Assembly (NCBI RefSeq): GCF_004796535.1
Contig: NZ_SPHY01000001.1
Span: 124,001-188,000, forward strand
DNA: 64,000 bases
Direction of reading: 5' to 3'
Source: Sphingomonas flavalba
GTDB lineage: Bacteria > Pseudomonadota > Alphaproteobacteria > Sphingomonadales > Sphingomonadaceae
The notes under the pieces: generated by a model
Database searches by the model: none
Seen by the model: the letters and a program-made list of their open reading frames with translations, nothing else
Told to the model about the DNA's origin: nothing
Program-made: the position numbers and the translations under genes
In this document: positions 50,879 to 59,398 of the stretch, one piece after another
How the letters are laid out: each line of letters starts with the position of its first letter
Position numbering within the stretch: position 1 is the stretch's first letter

Positions 50879-51742
50879 ATGACCCCGTCCTATCGAAGCC
50901 ACCGCTACCGCAGCGCCGACGGGCGGCTGACCCTGTTCGCCCGCGACTACCCGGGCGACGGAGCGCCGCTGCTGCTGATGCACGGCCTGACCCGCAACAG
51001 CGCGGATTTCGAACCGCTGGCGCGGCGGCTGGCCGGCCCCCACCGTCTGATTGTGCCCGACCAGCGCGGGCGCGGCCTGTCCGACCCCGATCCGCAGCCG
51101 GCCAACTACCGGCCGGATATCTACACGCTCGACATGTGGGCGCTGCTCGACGGGCTCGGCATCGACCGCGTCGGGCTGATCGGCACGTCGATGGGCGGGC
51201 TGATGGCGATGATCATGACTGCCGTCCATAGCGACCGCGTATCGCTGATCGTCCTGAACGATATCGGCCCCGAATTGATGCCGGAGGGGCTGGAACGCAT
51301 CCGCGGCTATGCCGGCGGCAGCGATCCGGCCGCCGACTGGGACGAAGCAGCCGGCCGCTGCGCCGCGATCAACGGCGCAGCCTTTCCCGATTTCACCGCG
51401 GCGGACTGGGCCGCCTTTGCCCGACGCGCCTGCACGGAGCTACCGGACGGGCGGGTCGCCCTCGCCTACGACCCGGCGATCGGCGAAGCGATACAGGGCG
51501 AGACGCCTGCGGTGGCGCCGCCCAATCTGTGGCCGCTGTGGGACAGCCTGAGCATCGTCCCGATCCTGCTGCTGCGCGGCGCGCTGAGCGACGTGCTGTC
51601 CACCGCCACCGCCGAGAACATGGGCAGGCGCCATGCGGGGGTATTCAGCCGGGTCGACATCGCCGGGCGCGGTCATGCGCCGATCCTCGACGAACCGGAC
51701 GCCGTCGCCGCGATCGAGGCCTTCCTTGACCGCCATGCCTGA
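50879..51742 (+). CDS. Alpha/beta hydrolase
   Basis: 287 residues. The nucleophile elbow GTSMGG (Ser104), the oxyanion region LLLMHGLTRNSADF with PDQRGRGLSDP, and the catalytic His266 in GRGHAPILDEP are visible. The cap region is helical (about 140-215). Family members hydrolyse esters, lactones or C-C bonds; the substrate here is unknown, probably the compound taken up by the receptor upstream. ATG at 50879 has a poor ribosome site; a GTG at 50849 is an alternative. The MFS gene starts eight bases before its stop. Confidence 0.9.
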   Translation: MTPSYRSHRYRSADGRLTLFARDYPGDGAPLLLMHGLTRNSADFEPLARRLAGPHRLIVPDQRGRGLSDPDPQPANYRPDIYTLDMWALLDGLGIDRVGLIGTSMGGLMAMIMTAVHSDRVSLIVLNDIGPELMPEGLERIRGYAGGSDPAADWDEAAGRCAAINGAAFPDFTAADWAAFARRACTELPDGRVALAYDPAIGEAIQGETPAVAPPNLWPLWDSLSIVPILLLRGALSDVLSTATAENMGRRHAGVFSRVDIAGRGHAPILDEPDAVAAIEAFLDRHA

Positions 51743-52997
51743 CGTCACCGGCCGGCATAGGCAGCGGCGCGGCATCGTGCTGGCGATGCTGCTCCTCGTC
51801 TACATCTTCAATTTCGTCGACCGGCAGATCCTCGCCATTCTCGCCGCGCCGATCCAGGCCGATCTCGGCCTTGACGACGCGCAGATGGGGCTGCTCGGCG
51901 GCCTTGCCTTCGCGCTGCTCTATTCAACGCTGGCGGTGCCGCTCGCCTGGCTGGCCGACCGGACCAGCCGAAGCTGGGTGATCGCCACCTCGCTGCTGCT
52001 GTGGAGCGGCTTTACCGCGCTGTGCGGGCTGGCGCACAGTTTCTGGCACATCTTTCTCGCGCGGCTTGGCGTCGGCATCGGCGAGGCGGGCGGCGTCGCC
52101 CCTTCCTACGCGCTGATCGGCGACTATTTCCCCAGCGAGCGGCGCGCCTTCGCGCTGTCGATCTACTCGCTCGGCATTCCGCTCGGCTCGGCGGCCGGGG
52201 CGCTGACCGGCGGCTATATCGCGGCGACGGTCGACTGGCGGCTGGCCTTCTTCGCCGTCGGCCTCGCCGGCGTCGCGATCGCGCCACTGTTCAAATGGCT
52301 CGTCCGCGACCCGCCGAAGCCAACGGCCGCCCGGCCGGACACCCAGGGGCTGCTCGCCGCGACCGCGCGCAGTCTGGCCGGCAAGCGGGCGTTCTGGCTG
52401 CTGGCGTTCGGCGCCGCCTCCAGCTCGATGCTCGGCTATGGCATCGCTTTCTGGCTGCCCAGCCTGCTGCAGCGCAGTTTTGGGCTGGGCCTGGTGCAAA
52501 CTTCGCAGTTCTTCGGCGCCGTGCTGTTGATCGGCGGCACCGCCGGTGTGCTCGCCGGCGGCTGGCTGGGCGATTGGCTGGGGCGGCGCGACCGCGCCTA
52601 TTACGGCTATCTGCCCGGTCTCGCCTTCATCATCGGCGCCCCACTGTTTGCCGGCGGCGTGCTGAGCAGCAGCGCCACCGCCGCCTTCCTGCTGTTCCTG
52701 ATTCCGCAGGCGCTGGCTTATATCTGGCTTGGCCCGGTGCTGTCCGCGGTGCAGCATCTGGTCCGCCCGGCGGCGCGGTCGATGGCGTCGGCGCTGTTCC
52801 TGCTGATCAACAACCTGATCGGGTTGGGCGGCGGCATCTATGCACTCGGCGCCCTGTCCCGCCTGCTGACACCGATCCACGGACCCGAGGCGCTGCGCTA
52901 TTCGATGCTCTACGCCCTTTCCCTCTACGCCCTCGCCGCCGTGCTGATGGCGGCGGCCGGCCCCGCGCTGCGCCGGGAATGGGTCGAGGAACGCTGA
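51735..52997 (+). CDS. MFS transporter
   Basis: 420 residues, twelve membrane segments. The first helix is IVLAMLLLVYIFNFVDRQILA with the sugar/organic-anion-type FVDRQ; loop 2-3 has WLADRTSRSWVIA; GVGIGEAGGVAPSYALIGDYFP follows, typical of the spinster/hexuronate-like MFS group common in sphingomonads. It would carry a small organic molecule across the inner membrane. Start ATG 51735 overlaps the hydrolase stop, so the two are translationally coupled. Confidence 0.92.
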   Translation: MPDVTGRHRQRRGIVLAMLLLVYIFNFVDRQILAILAAPIQADLGLDDAQMGLLGGLAFALLYSTLAVPLAWLADRTSRSWVIATSLLLWSGFTALCGLAHSFWHIFLARLGVGIGEAGGVAPSYALIGDYFPSERRAFALSIYSLGIPLGSAAGALTGGYIAATVDWRLAFFAVGLAGVAIAPLFKWLVRDPPKPTAARPDTQGLLAATARSLAGKRAFWLLAFGAASSSMLGYGIAFWLPSLLQRSFGLGLVQTSQFFGAVLLIGGTAGVLAGGWLGDWLGRRDRAYYGYLPGLAFIIGAPLFAGGVLSSSATAAFLLFLIPQALAYIWLGPVLSAVQHLVRPAARSMASALFLLINNLIGLGGGIYALGALSRLLTPIHGPEALRYSMLYALSLYALAAVLMAAAGPALRREWVEER

Positions 52998-53113
52998 TCC
53001 CGATGCGAACCGCCCGACACGTGGCCGTTCTATGCACTTGCCAAGTATGTCCATGTCGGCAGCCGGCGTACGGCGCTGTCCGCCCATCTCTGCGAAGATT
53101 ATCGGTCCAACGG

Positions 53114-54172
53114 TTACGCCGGGATCGCGCCCCTCGCCATTTTATAGCGCCTTGGCGACACGCCGAATTTCTGTCGGAAGACCCGCGAAAAGTGGGACGC
53201 ATCGGTGAAACCAGAATCATAACCGACGGCACTGACGCGATCACACGACGAGGCGGTAGCCAACGCCTGCGCCGCGGCCTTCAAACGCGTATCCATCAGC
53301 AAGCGACCAAAGGTCGTTGCATTACTGTTGCATACCTTATGAACGTAGCGCACCGAGCAACCGAGTGCCTGCGCCGCCAAAGCAGGGGTAAGCGTCTCGT
53401 CCCGAAAATTCTCGCTGACGAACTGACGCAGCCGTGCAAAAAACGCCTGTTCCATCTGCCTTAAAGGCTGTCGTTGCTCTGTCTGCGCGGTAATACGCAA
53501 CATTCGCGCCATCGCGTCGCCGAACAATTCGACGAGTTCGAGACTGGCCCCGGCGCCATCACCGGGTAGATCAATGATCGCTTCAAGCGCGGCGCGCAGC
53601 ACGGCGCCCCCCTCGCGCTGCATGCTGATCGGCATCCCCATGACCTGCGCCGGCGCCATGCGCAGCCTTTCACACAGCCACCAGTCGGGTAGCTGGATGC
53701 AAAGCTGCCGAAAGCGGGATTCGAATTCCAGCACATAGGATTCGTTCGGGTCGACCAGAACGCACTCGCCAACCGATATCCGGGTCTCGCCCCGGTCGCT
53801 ATGGACCGCACCGGTGCCTTCCAGCTGTACGTTCAGGAAGAAACGTTCCAGCGTTTCGGTATCGCCCTCGACATGGCGGACGCGCTGCGCGTCCGCCGCG
53901 ATATGCGAAACCAGCAGGTCGCCGCGATGGATCGTCTCGATCATGCCGCCGAAAGTGTCCGGCTCCAGCGCTTCGAACTTCAGATCGGTGAACAGCTCCG
54001 AAATGCCGCGGCTCCATTCATGGACGCGGTGATCCGCCCTGGCCGGCGACAGCGCAAGAAGCGTTCCCGGCGTTTGCGGCGTGACGACTGGTGCGCTGTC
54101 AGACCAGGATTTGTGCACGGGCAGCCAGGACCCTGGCAGATATTCCCTATATGCCCGATCCCTGACGATCAT
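53114..54172 (-). CDS. AraC-family activator with AraC-binding-like N-domain
   Basis: 352 residues. The N-terminal part (about 30-200; SRGISELFTDLKFEALEPDTFGG ... FLNVQLEGTGAVHSDRGETRISVGE) resembles the beta-barrel effector domain found in regulators of aromatic and amine catabolism. The C-terminal double helix-turn-helix (about 255-350) ends SGFTDASHFSRVFRQKFGVSPRRYK, the AraC signature. The start is uncertain: I use ATG 54170-54172; the frame is open further up. It is divergent from the nitrilase gene and probably controls that module. Confidence 0.88.
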   Translation of the reverse strand: MIVRDRAYREYLPGSWLPVHKSWSDSAPVVTPQTPGTLLALSPARADHRVHEWSRGISELFTDLKFEALEPDTFGGMIETIHRGDLLVSHIAADAQRVRHVEGDTETLERFFLNVQLEGTGAVHSDRGETRISVGECVLVDPNESYVLEFESRFRQLCIQLPDWWLCERLRMAPAQVMGMPISMQREGGAVLRAALEAIIDLPGDGAGASLELVELFGDAMARMLRITAQTEQRQPLRQMEQAFFARLRQFVSENFRDETLTPALAAQALGCSVRYVHKVCNSNATTFGRLLMDTRLKAAAQALATASSCDRVSAVGYDSGFTDASHFSRVFRQKFGVSPRRYKMARGAIPA

Positions 54173-54298
54173 TGCGACAGATCCCACGCTTGTGCCACGG
54201 ATCACCGCAGCATCGGTGCAATATAATGCGCTGAATATCGCAGGCGTTTCCAGCGAAATTTGGCCACAAAACAGGTTTCGTGTTCCTCGGCCGACCAA

Positions 54299-54310
54299 CA
54301 TCGATCGATG
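54299..54310. promoter_or_regulatory. 12-bp palindrome before the nitrilase gene
   Basis: CATCGATCGATG is a perfect palindrome 30 bp upstream of the nitrilase start, just before AGGAGG (54320-54325). It may be chance or an operator. Confidence 0.25.
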
Positions 54311-54339
54311 AATGCATTCAGGAGGCGATAGAGAAGCCA

Positions 54340-55410
54340 ATGCGTGAGGCGAATTCAGCGACCCAGCAAGTATTTACCGCCGCTGCCGTGCAGGCGGCGC
54401 CGGAATATCTCGATCTCGGCAAGGGCGTCGATAAGGCGATCGCCCTGATCGAGGAGGCGGCGCTAAAGGGCGCCCGGCTGATCGGCTTCCCCGAATGCTG
54501 GATCCCAGGATACCCGTTCTGGGCGTGGCTGGATTCCCCGGCCGCTACCATGCGCTATGTCGGCATTCACGCCGCCAACTGCATGACCGTCGACGGGCCG
54601 GAGGTGCAGCGGATCGCCGCGGCGGCGAAGGCGAACCGGATATGGGTGGTGCTCGGCTTCAGCGAGCGCAGCGGTGGGTCGCTCTATATCGCCCAGCTCG
54701 TCATTGCCGACGACGGTACCGTCGTCGCCGCGCGCCGGAAGCTGAAAGCGACGCTGATCGAGCGCACTATCTTCGGCGAAGGCGACGGCAGCGACATCAA
54801 GGTGCACGATACTGCGCTCGGCAAGCTTGGCGCACTGTGCTGCTGGGAACATGTCAACCCGCTGACCAAATATGCGATGTTCGCCCAGCACGAACAGGTG
54901 CATGTCGGCTCATGGCCCAGTTTCTCGCTTTATCCCGGCCAGGCCTACGCCCTTGGCCCGGAAGTCAACAGCGCGCTCAGCCGCGTCTACGCCGTCGAAG
55001 GCCAGTGCTTCGTGATCGCGCCCTGCGCGGTGATCTCCCCTGCCATGATCGAGCAGCTGTGCGACACGCCGGCCAAGGCCGAACTGCTCCGCGCCGGCGG
55101 CGGTCACGCGATGATCTGGGGGCCAGACGGACAGCCGCTCGCCACGCCGCTGGCGCCCGACAAGGAAGGGCTGGTACTGGCGGAGATCGACCTCAGTATG
55201 ATTCCGTTCGCCAAGGCCGGCGGCGACCCCGTCGGACATTATTCGCGCCCCGACGTCATGCGGCTTCTGTTCAATCCGGCGCCGACCGCCTGCGTGGAAT
55301 GGACCGAGACGGCGGGTCCGGCCGGGCGGACACCGAACCGGCAGACCGATACCGGCGCGTCCGAGCAGCCGGTATTCCCCGCGCCCGAAATGCTGGAAGG
55401 GAGCGAATAG
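54340..55410 (+). CDS. Nitrilase
   Basis: 356 residues of the carbon-nitrogen hydrolase family. The Glu-Lys-Cys triad is present: Glu52 in GFPECWIPGYPFW, Lys134 in ARRKLKATLIERTIFGEGDG, and Cys168 in GALCCWEHVNPL. This matches true nitrilases, which turn nitriles into carboxylic acid and ammonia; arylaceto- and aliphatic types cannot be separated by eye. ATG at 54340; a GTG 20 codons upstream is less likely. An aldoxime dehydratase gene starts four bases after its stop, supplying the nitrile. Confidence 0.93.
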   Translation: MREANSATQQVFTAAAVQAAPEYLDLGKGVDKAIALIEEAALKGARLIGFPECWIPGYPFWAWLDSPAATMRYVGIHAANCMTVDGPEVQRIAAAAKANRIWVVLGFSERSGGSLYIAQLVIADDGTVVAARRKLKATLIERTIFGEGDGSDIKVHDTALGKLGALCCWEHVNPLTKYAMFAQHEQVHVGSWPSFSLYPGQAYALGPEVNSALSRVYAVEGQCFVIAPCAVISPAMIEQLCDTPAKAELLRAGGGHAMIWGPDGQPLATPLAPDKEGLVLAEIDLSMIPFAKAGGDPVGHYSRPDVMRLLFNPAPTACVEWTETAGPAGRTPNRQTDTGASEQPVFPAPEMLEGSE

Positions 55411-55414
55411 CGCG

Positions 55415-56449
55415 ATGAAATCTGCCATCCCTCTCGAGATGCAAAGGCCACGGTCCTGTCCGCGTCGCTGCCCCGAAGGGTTCACCCCGCCCTATGGCGC
55501 CTGGGTGGCGCGGGACCATGCGGCGCGGGCGCAGCTGGTGATGGCCTATTTCGGCGTGCAGTATGACGGACCGGCGATGCGCGCGCCCGCCGAAGCCGCG
55601 TTCGACAGAATATGCACGATGCTGGGCGGCGACCACGCCGCCGGCCATGTCGACCGGGCCGGTTTCCGGGATACCGCCGGCTGCGACACACTGGTCGCCA
55701 TCGCCTATTGGAACGACCCGGCCCTGTTCGACCGCTGGCGCCAGCGCGCCGATGTCGTCGGCTGGTGGGAAAGCGACGCGCGCCTTGCCGACGGCCCCGG
55801 CTATTTCCGAGAAGTGTTCCTGCCCTCCAACGACCGGTTTGAGACATTGTTTTCCAGCCTCGACCAGCCGGAGGGCGTGGCGATCGTCATGGGCGGGCTG
55901 GACCCGGAGGACGTCCAGGAACATTCCTATTGGGGGTCGATGCGGGACCGGATTCCCGCCGCGCAGGGCGATCCGCTCGCCGGAGCCTTAACCCGGCCCG
56001 CGCCGCCCGCCGAAACCCTGGGGCGGCGTGTCCGGGTGGAGGGCATCCACAATCTTGCCGTCATCCGGTCGGGGCAGGACTGGGGCGCCACCCGCGACGC
56101 GGAACGGGCGATGTATCTGAACGACATCGAGCCGGTGCTTGATGCCGGGATGCGGTTCCTGACCACCGAAGGGGCAAGCATCGGTTGCTGGTCCAACCGC
56201 TACATGCGGCATCGCGACCAGGAGAAAAGTTTCGGGCTCAGCTACTGGCGTTCGTTAGGCGACATGGAAGCGTGGGCAGAAAGTCACGCGACCCACATCG
56301 CGATTTTTGACGGTTTTCTCCAGATGGCCGGAAAGCTGAATTTTCAGTTGGATCTTCGATTATACCACGAAGTGTTGGTAGTCAGAAGTGACCAGCAATT
56401 CCTGGAATATATAAACTGCCATCGAAAAACGGGGCTTATCCCGGAATAA
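55415..56449 (+). CDS. Heme-dependent aldoxime dehydratase (Oxd)
   Basis: 344 residues, the usual size of OxdB/OxdRE-type enzymes, which convert aldoxime R-CH=NOH to nitrile. Key positions match: proximal heme ligand His318 in LRLYHEVLVV, catalytic Arg in YWGSMRDRIP (177-179), Ser219 in VIRSGQDW, and His336 in NCHRKTGLIP. VDRAGFRDTAGCDTLVAIAYW and FETLF also fit the family. It is a cytoplasmic hemoprotein. ATG at 55415 follows GGAAGGGAG. It is four bases behind the nitrilase gene, so the pair forms an aldoxime-nitrile-acid route. Its last 40 codons are notably AT-rich. Confidence 0.93.
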   Translation: MKSAIPLEMQRPRSCPRRCPEGFTPPYGAWVARDHAARAQLVMAYFGVQYDGPAMRAPAEAAFDRICTMLGGDHAAGHVDRAGFRDTAGCDTLVAIAYWNDPALFDRWRQRADVVGWWESDARLADGPGYFREVFLPSNDRFETLFSSLDQPEGVAIVMGGLDPEDVQEHSYWGSMRDRIPAAQGDPLAGALTRPAPPAETLGRRVRVEGIHNLAVIRSGQDWGATRDAERAMYLNDIEPVLDAGMRFLTTEGASIGCWSNRYMRHRDQEKSFGLSYWRSLGDMEAWAESHATHIAIFDGFLQMAGKLNFQLDLRLYHEVLVVRSDQQFLEYINCHRKTGLIPE

Positions 56450-56548
56450 TATAAGAAATAATTCTATATTATTATCAAAATCAAAGCGCCTGCCGCATGA
56501 TTGATATTGTGCGGATGTGCGGTGGCCTATGCGCCTTTGGGAGGGAAA
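56450..56548. other. AT-rich spacer between Oxd and receptor genes
   Basis: About 100 bases with runs such as TATAAGAAATAATTC and ATATTATTATCAAAATC, far poorer in GC than the rest. It probably carries a promoter for the receptor downstream, or marks a junction of transferred DNA. No terminator hairpin was recognised. Confidence 0.5.
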
Positions 56549-59329
56549 ATGACAAGCAATATTGGCGTCCTTAAATTGTCCGCAGCGTTAGCCGCGATAT
56601 TTAGCGTCTCGCCGGCAATGGCCCAGATCAATGATGCACCGGCTGAGGCGCGGAGCGCCGATCTGCCGGAAGGCGGCGACGGGGCTGAAATCGTCGTCAC
56701 GGCAACGCGGACGAACCGCACCGGCTATACCGCGCCGACGCCGACAACGGTACTCTCGATCGAGCAGATGAACCAGGCGGCGCCCGCCAATCTGGCGGAT
56801 TTCGTCAACCAGTTGCCGGTCCTGTCCGGGTCGGTCAGCCCGCGCAACAACAACGGAACGACCAACGGCGGCACCGCCGGTGCCAACCTGCTCAACCTGC
56901 GCAACCTTGGCGTCAACCGCACCCTGGCACTACTCGATGGCCGCCGCGTCGTCGCATCGACCTTGACCGGCGCGGTCGACGTCAACCTGCTGCCGAGCGC
57001 GCTGGTCAGCCGGGTCGATGTGGTCACCGGCGGCGCATCCGCCGCCTGGGGCTCGGACGCGGTCGCCGGCGTGGTCAATTTCGTGCTCGACGACCGCTAC
57101 GAAGGCGTGAAGGGCAAGATTTCTCGCGGCATCACGCAGGAAGGGGACGGGGATACATTCCAGGCCGAACTGAGCGGTGGCGTTGCCTTCGCCGGCGGGC
57201 GCGGGCACATTGTCGTTTCCGGCCAGTACAGCGATTCCGGCCGTACCCGCGCGCAGGACCGCAGCTGGTATGACGGATCGAAACTGATCCTCAACCCCGA
57301 CTACACGCCGACCAACGGCGCCCCGCAATATATGGTGGCGAGGCATGTCGGCCTGGCCAGCGCGACGGATAACGGATTGATCACGGCAGGGCCGCTGCGC
57401 GGTACGCAATTCGGCGCCGACGGCCTTGCCCTGCCGACGCTGTTCGATTTCGGCTATGTCGCCGGCCTGCAGTCGCTCGGCGGATCCGCCGAGGACCAGG
57501 GCGGGCGCATCGAGGTGTCGATACCGACGAAGAATTACAGCTTGTTCGGCCATATCTCTTACGACCTGACCGATGCGCTGCAGATTTTCGCCGAAGCCGG
57601 GTACGGCCGGTCGGAAGCCAATTACCTGTCGGTGTCGTATAACCGTTTCGGCAATCTCGTCCTGTCCACGGAAAACGCCTATCTGGACCCGTCCGTGCGC
57701 AGCGCGCTGGTCGCGGCCGGCGAAACCAGTTTCCGTTACGGCACCAGCAACATCAAGTTCGGCCAGCTCGCCGCGCGCAACATCCGCGATATGCAGCGCT
57801 ATCTGGCCGGCATCAAGGGCGACATCGGCGGGTGGACGCTGAACGCCTATTACCAGCACGGCATGTCCCGCATCGTCTCGGAAGTCGGCAACAACCCTAT
57901 TGCGGCGCGGTATGAAAAGGCGGCCAATGCCACCAGGCTGGGTGACGGGACGATCGTCTGTTCGGTCAACGCGGATGCGACGGCTGCGAACGACGATGCA
58001 GCATGTTCGCCATTCAATCCGTTCGGCGCGGCCCCCGCGTCCGACCAGTCGCGCGCTTATGTGTTCGGCACGGCGAAACAGGTGATAGACATCAAGCAGG
58101 ATGTGGTCGCGGCGACCATTTCGGGCGAGCCGGGTTCCACCTGGGCGGGGCCGATTTCGTTCGTTGCCGGCGCCGAGTACCGGCGTGAGACCTTCAAGGC
58201 GGTGGCCGATGCCGTTTCGCTGACCAACGGCTTCTTCACCGGCAATTTCAAGCCGTCATCGGGTCAGATATCGGTCAAGGAGGTGTTTGGCGAAATCGTC
58301 CTGCCGCTGTTGAAAGATGCGCCTTTTGCCAAGGACGTCAGTTTCAACGGCGCCGTGCGCTATACCGACTACAGCATGAGCGGCAGCGTCACGACGTGGA
58401 AAGCGGGTCTGACCTGGGAAGCGAGCCACGAATGGCGCCTGCGCGGCGTGCGTTCACGTGACATCCGCGCACCCAATCTGAACGACCTGTTTCAGGGCGG
58501 TCAGGCCTTTCCGCTGGCGATAGCCGATCCGGTCACCAGTTCGTCCTACACCACCTTCGTGACCGTGGTCGGCAACAGTTCGCTCCGCCCGGAACGCGCC
58601 GACACCCTGTCGGTCGGGATCGGTTATCGCCCGGACTGGCTGCCTGGCCTTGCCCTGTCGGTGGATTATTATGACATCAAGATCAAACAGGCGATCGTCA
58701 GCCTGCCGGCGCAGAATTTGATCGACGGCTGCTATGGCGCCAGTCCGGGGCTGTGCCAGTATATCACTCGATCTGCGGCCACGAACCTGATCACCGAAGT
58801 GCTCACGCCGGGCATCAATTTCAGCCGCGAGCGCGCTACGGGGATTGATTTTGAAGTCAATTACCGCACCCGCCTCGGCGCCGGCACGCTGGACCTGTCC
58901 GCGCTGGCCAACCATGTCCGCCGCCGGACGGTGGACACCGGATTCCGGGTTTATGAATATGCCGGGACGATGTCGGAAAATACCGCGGTGCCGAAATGGC
59001 GTGGCGTGGCCAACATCAGCTACCGTCAGGGCGGAACGACACTGAATCTGCGGGAACGCTTTATCAGTGCGGGCAAGTATACCAAGGAAATCACCGTCAA
59101 GGATAATCATGTAAAGGCGGCTTATTATACCGACCTGACGCTGACCCAGGATTTCCACGATTTCGCCGGCAAGCCGTCGCTGTTCTTCGCTGTCGACAAT
59201 GTGTTCAACCAGTCGCCGCGGGTCAGCCCGCTCATTCTGGGGCCCGTGCATATCAATGTCGGGACCAACGGCTCGCTGTACGACGTGCTTGGCCGCACCT
59301 TCCGCGCGGGGCTTCGCTTTAATCTGTGA
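56549..59329 (+). CDS. TonB-dependent outer-membrane receptor (module 2)
   Basis: 926 residues. Signal peptide (about 1-26, ending SPAMAQ), TonB-box-like AEIVVTATRTNRTGY, plug domain with LLNLRNLGVNRTLALLDGRRVV and VDVVTGGASAAWGSDAVAGVVNFVLD, and a long barrel ending in RAGLRFNL. This large plug type is common in sphingomonads and Caulobacter for plant- or detritus-derived molecules. ATG at 56549 follows GGGAGGG by four bases. It lies 100 bases behind the aldoxime dehydratase and ends at a strong hairpin, so it is the likely uptake protein for that pathway. Confidence 0.93.
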   Translation: MTSNIGVLKLSAALAAIFSVSPAMAQINDAPAEARSADLPEGGDGAEIVVTATRTNRTGYTAPTPTTVLSIEQMNQAAPANLADFVNQLPVLSGSVSPRNNNGTTNGGTAGANLLNLRNLGVNRTLALLDGRRVVASTLTGAVDVNLLPSALVSRVDVVTGGASAAWGSDAVAGVVNFVLDDRYEGVKGKISRGITQEGDGDTFQAELSGGVAFAGGRGHIVVSGQYSDSGRTRAQDRSWYDGSKLILNPDYTPTNGAPQYMVARHVGLASATDNGLITAGPLRGTQFGADGLALPTLFDFGYVAGLQSLGGSAEDQGGRIEVSIPTKNYSLFGHISYDLTDALQIFAEAGYGRSEANYLSVSYNRFGNLVLSTENAYLDPSVRSALVAAGETSFRYGTSNIKFGQLAARNIRDMQRYLAGIKGDIGGWTLNAYYQHGMSRIVSEVGNNPIAARYEKAANATRLGDGTIVCSVNADATAANDDAACSPFNPFGAAPASDQSRAYVFGTAKQVIDIKQDVVAATISGEPGSTWAGPISFVAGAEYRRETFKAVADAVSLTNGFFTGNFKPSSGQISVKEVFGEIVLPLLKDAPFAKDVSFNGAVRYTDYSMSGSVTTWKAGLTWEASHEWRLRGVRSRDIRAPNLNDLFQGGQAFPLAIADPVTSSSYTTFVTVVGNSSLRPERADTLSVGIGYRPDWLPGLALSVDYYDIKIKQAIVSLPAQNLIDGCYGASPGLCQYITRSAATNLITEVLTPGINFSRERATGIDFEVNYRTRLGAGTLDLSALANHVRRRTVDTGFRVYEYAGTMSENTAVPKWRGVANISYRQGGTTLNLRERFISAGKYTKEITVKDNHVKAAYYTDLTLTQDFHDFAGKPSLFFAVDNVFNQSPRVSPLILGPVHINVGTNGSLYDVLGRTFRAGLRFNL

Positions 59330-59349
59330 CATGCGGCGGCCGGGTGCCG

Positions 59350-59381
59350 GCCCCGCGCGCCCGGCTGGCGCGCGGGGCTTT
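59350..59381 (+). terminator. Terminator between receptor and FGE genes
   Basis: GCCCCGCGCGCC (59350-59361), five-base loop, perfect complement (59367-59378), then TTT. It ends the plus-strand module 2 and lies 18 bases before the convergent FGE stop. Confidence 0.75.
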
Positions 59382-59398
59382 GGCGTAAAGGTCGCGCC

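Noticed and set aside
49040-51229. Open frame of 729 codons opposite the first receptor gene
   Set aside because: Antisense shadow of a high-GC coding region, no start signal and no family features.
52998-53113. Possible gene remnant between the MFS and AraC genes
   Set aside because: Translation in three frames gives no convincing family pattern over this short gap.
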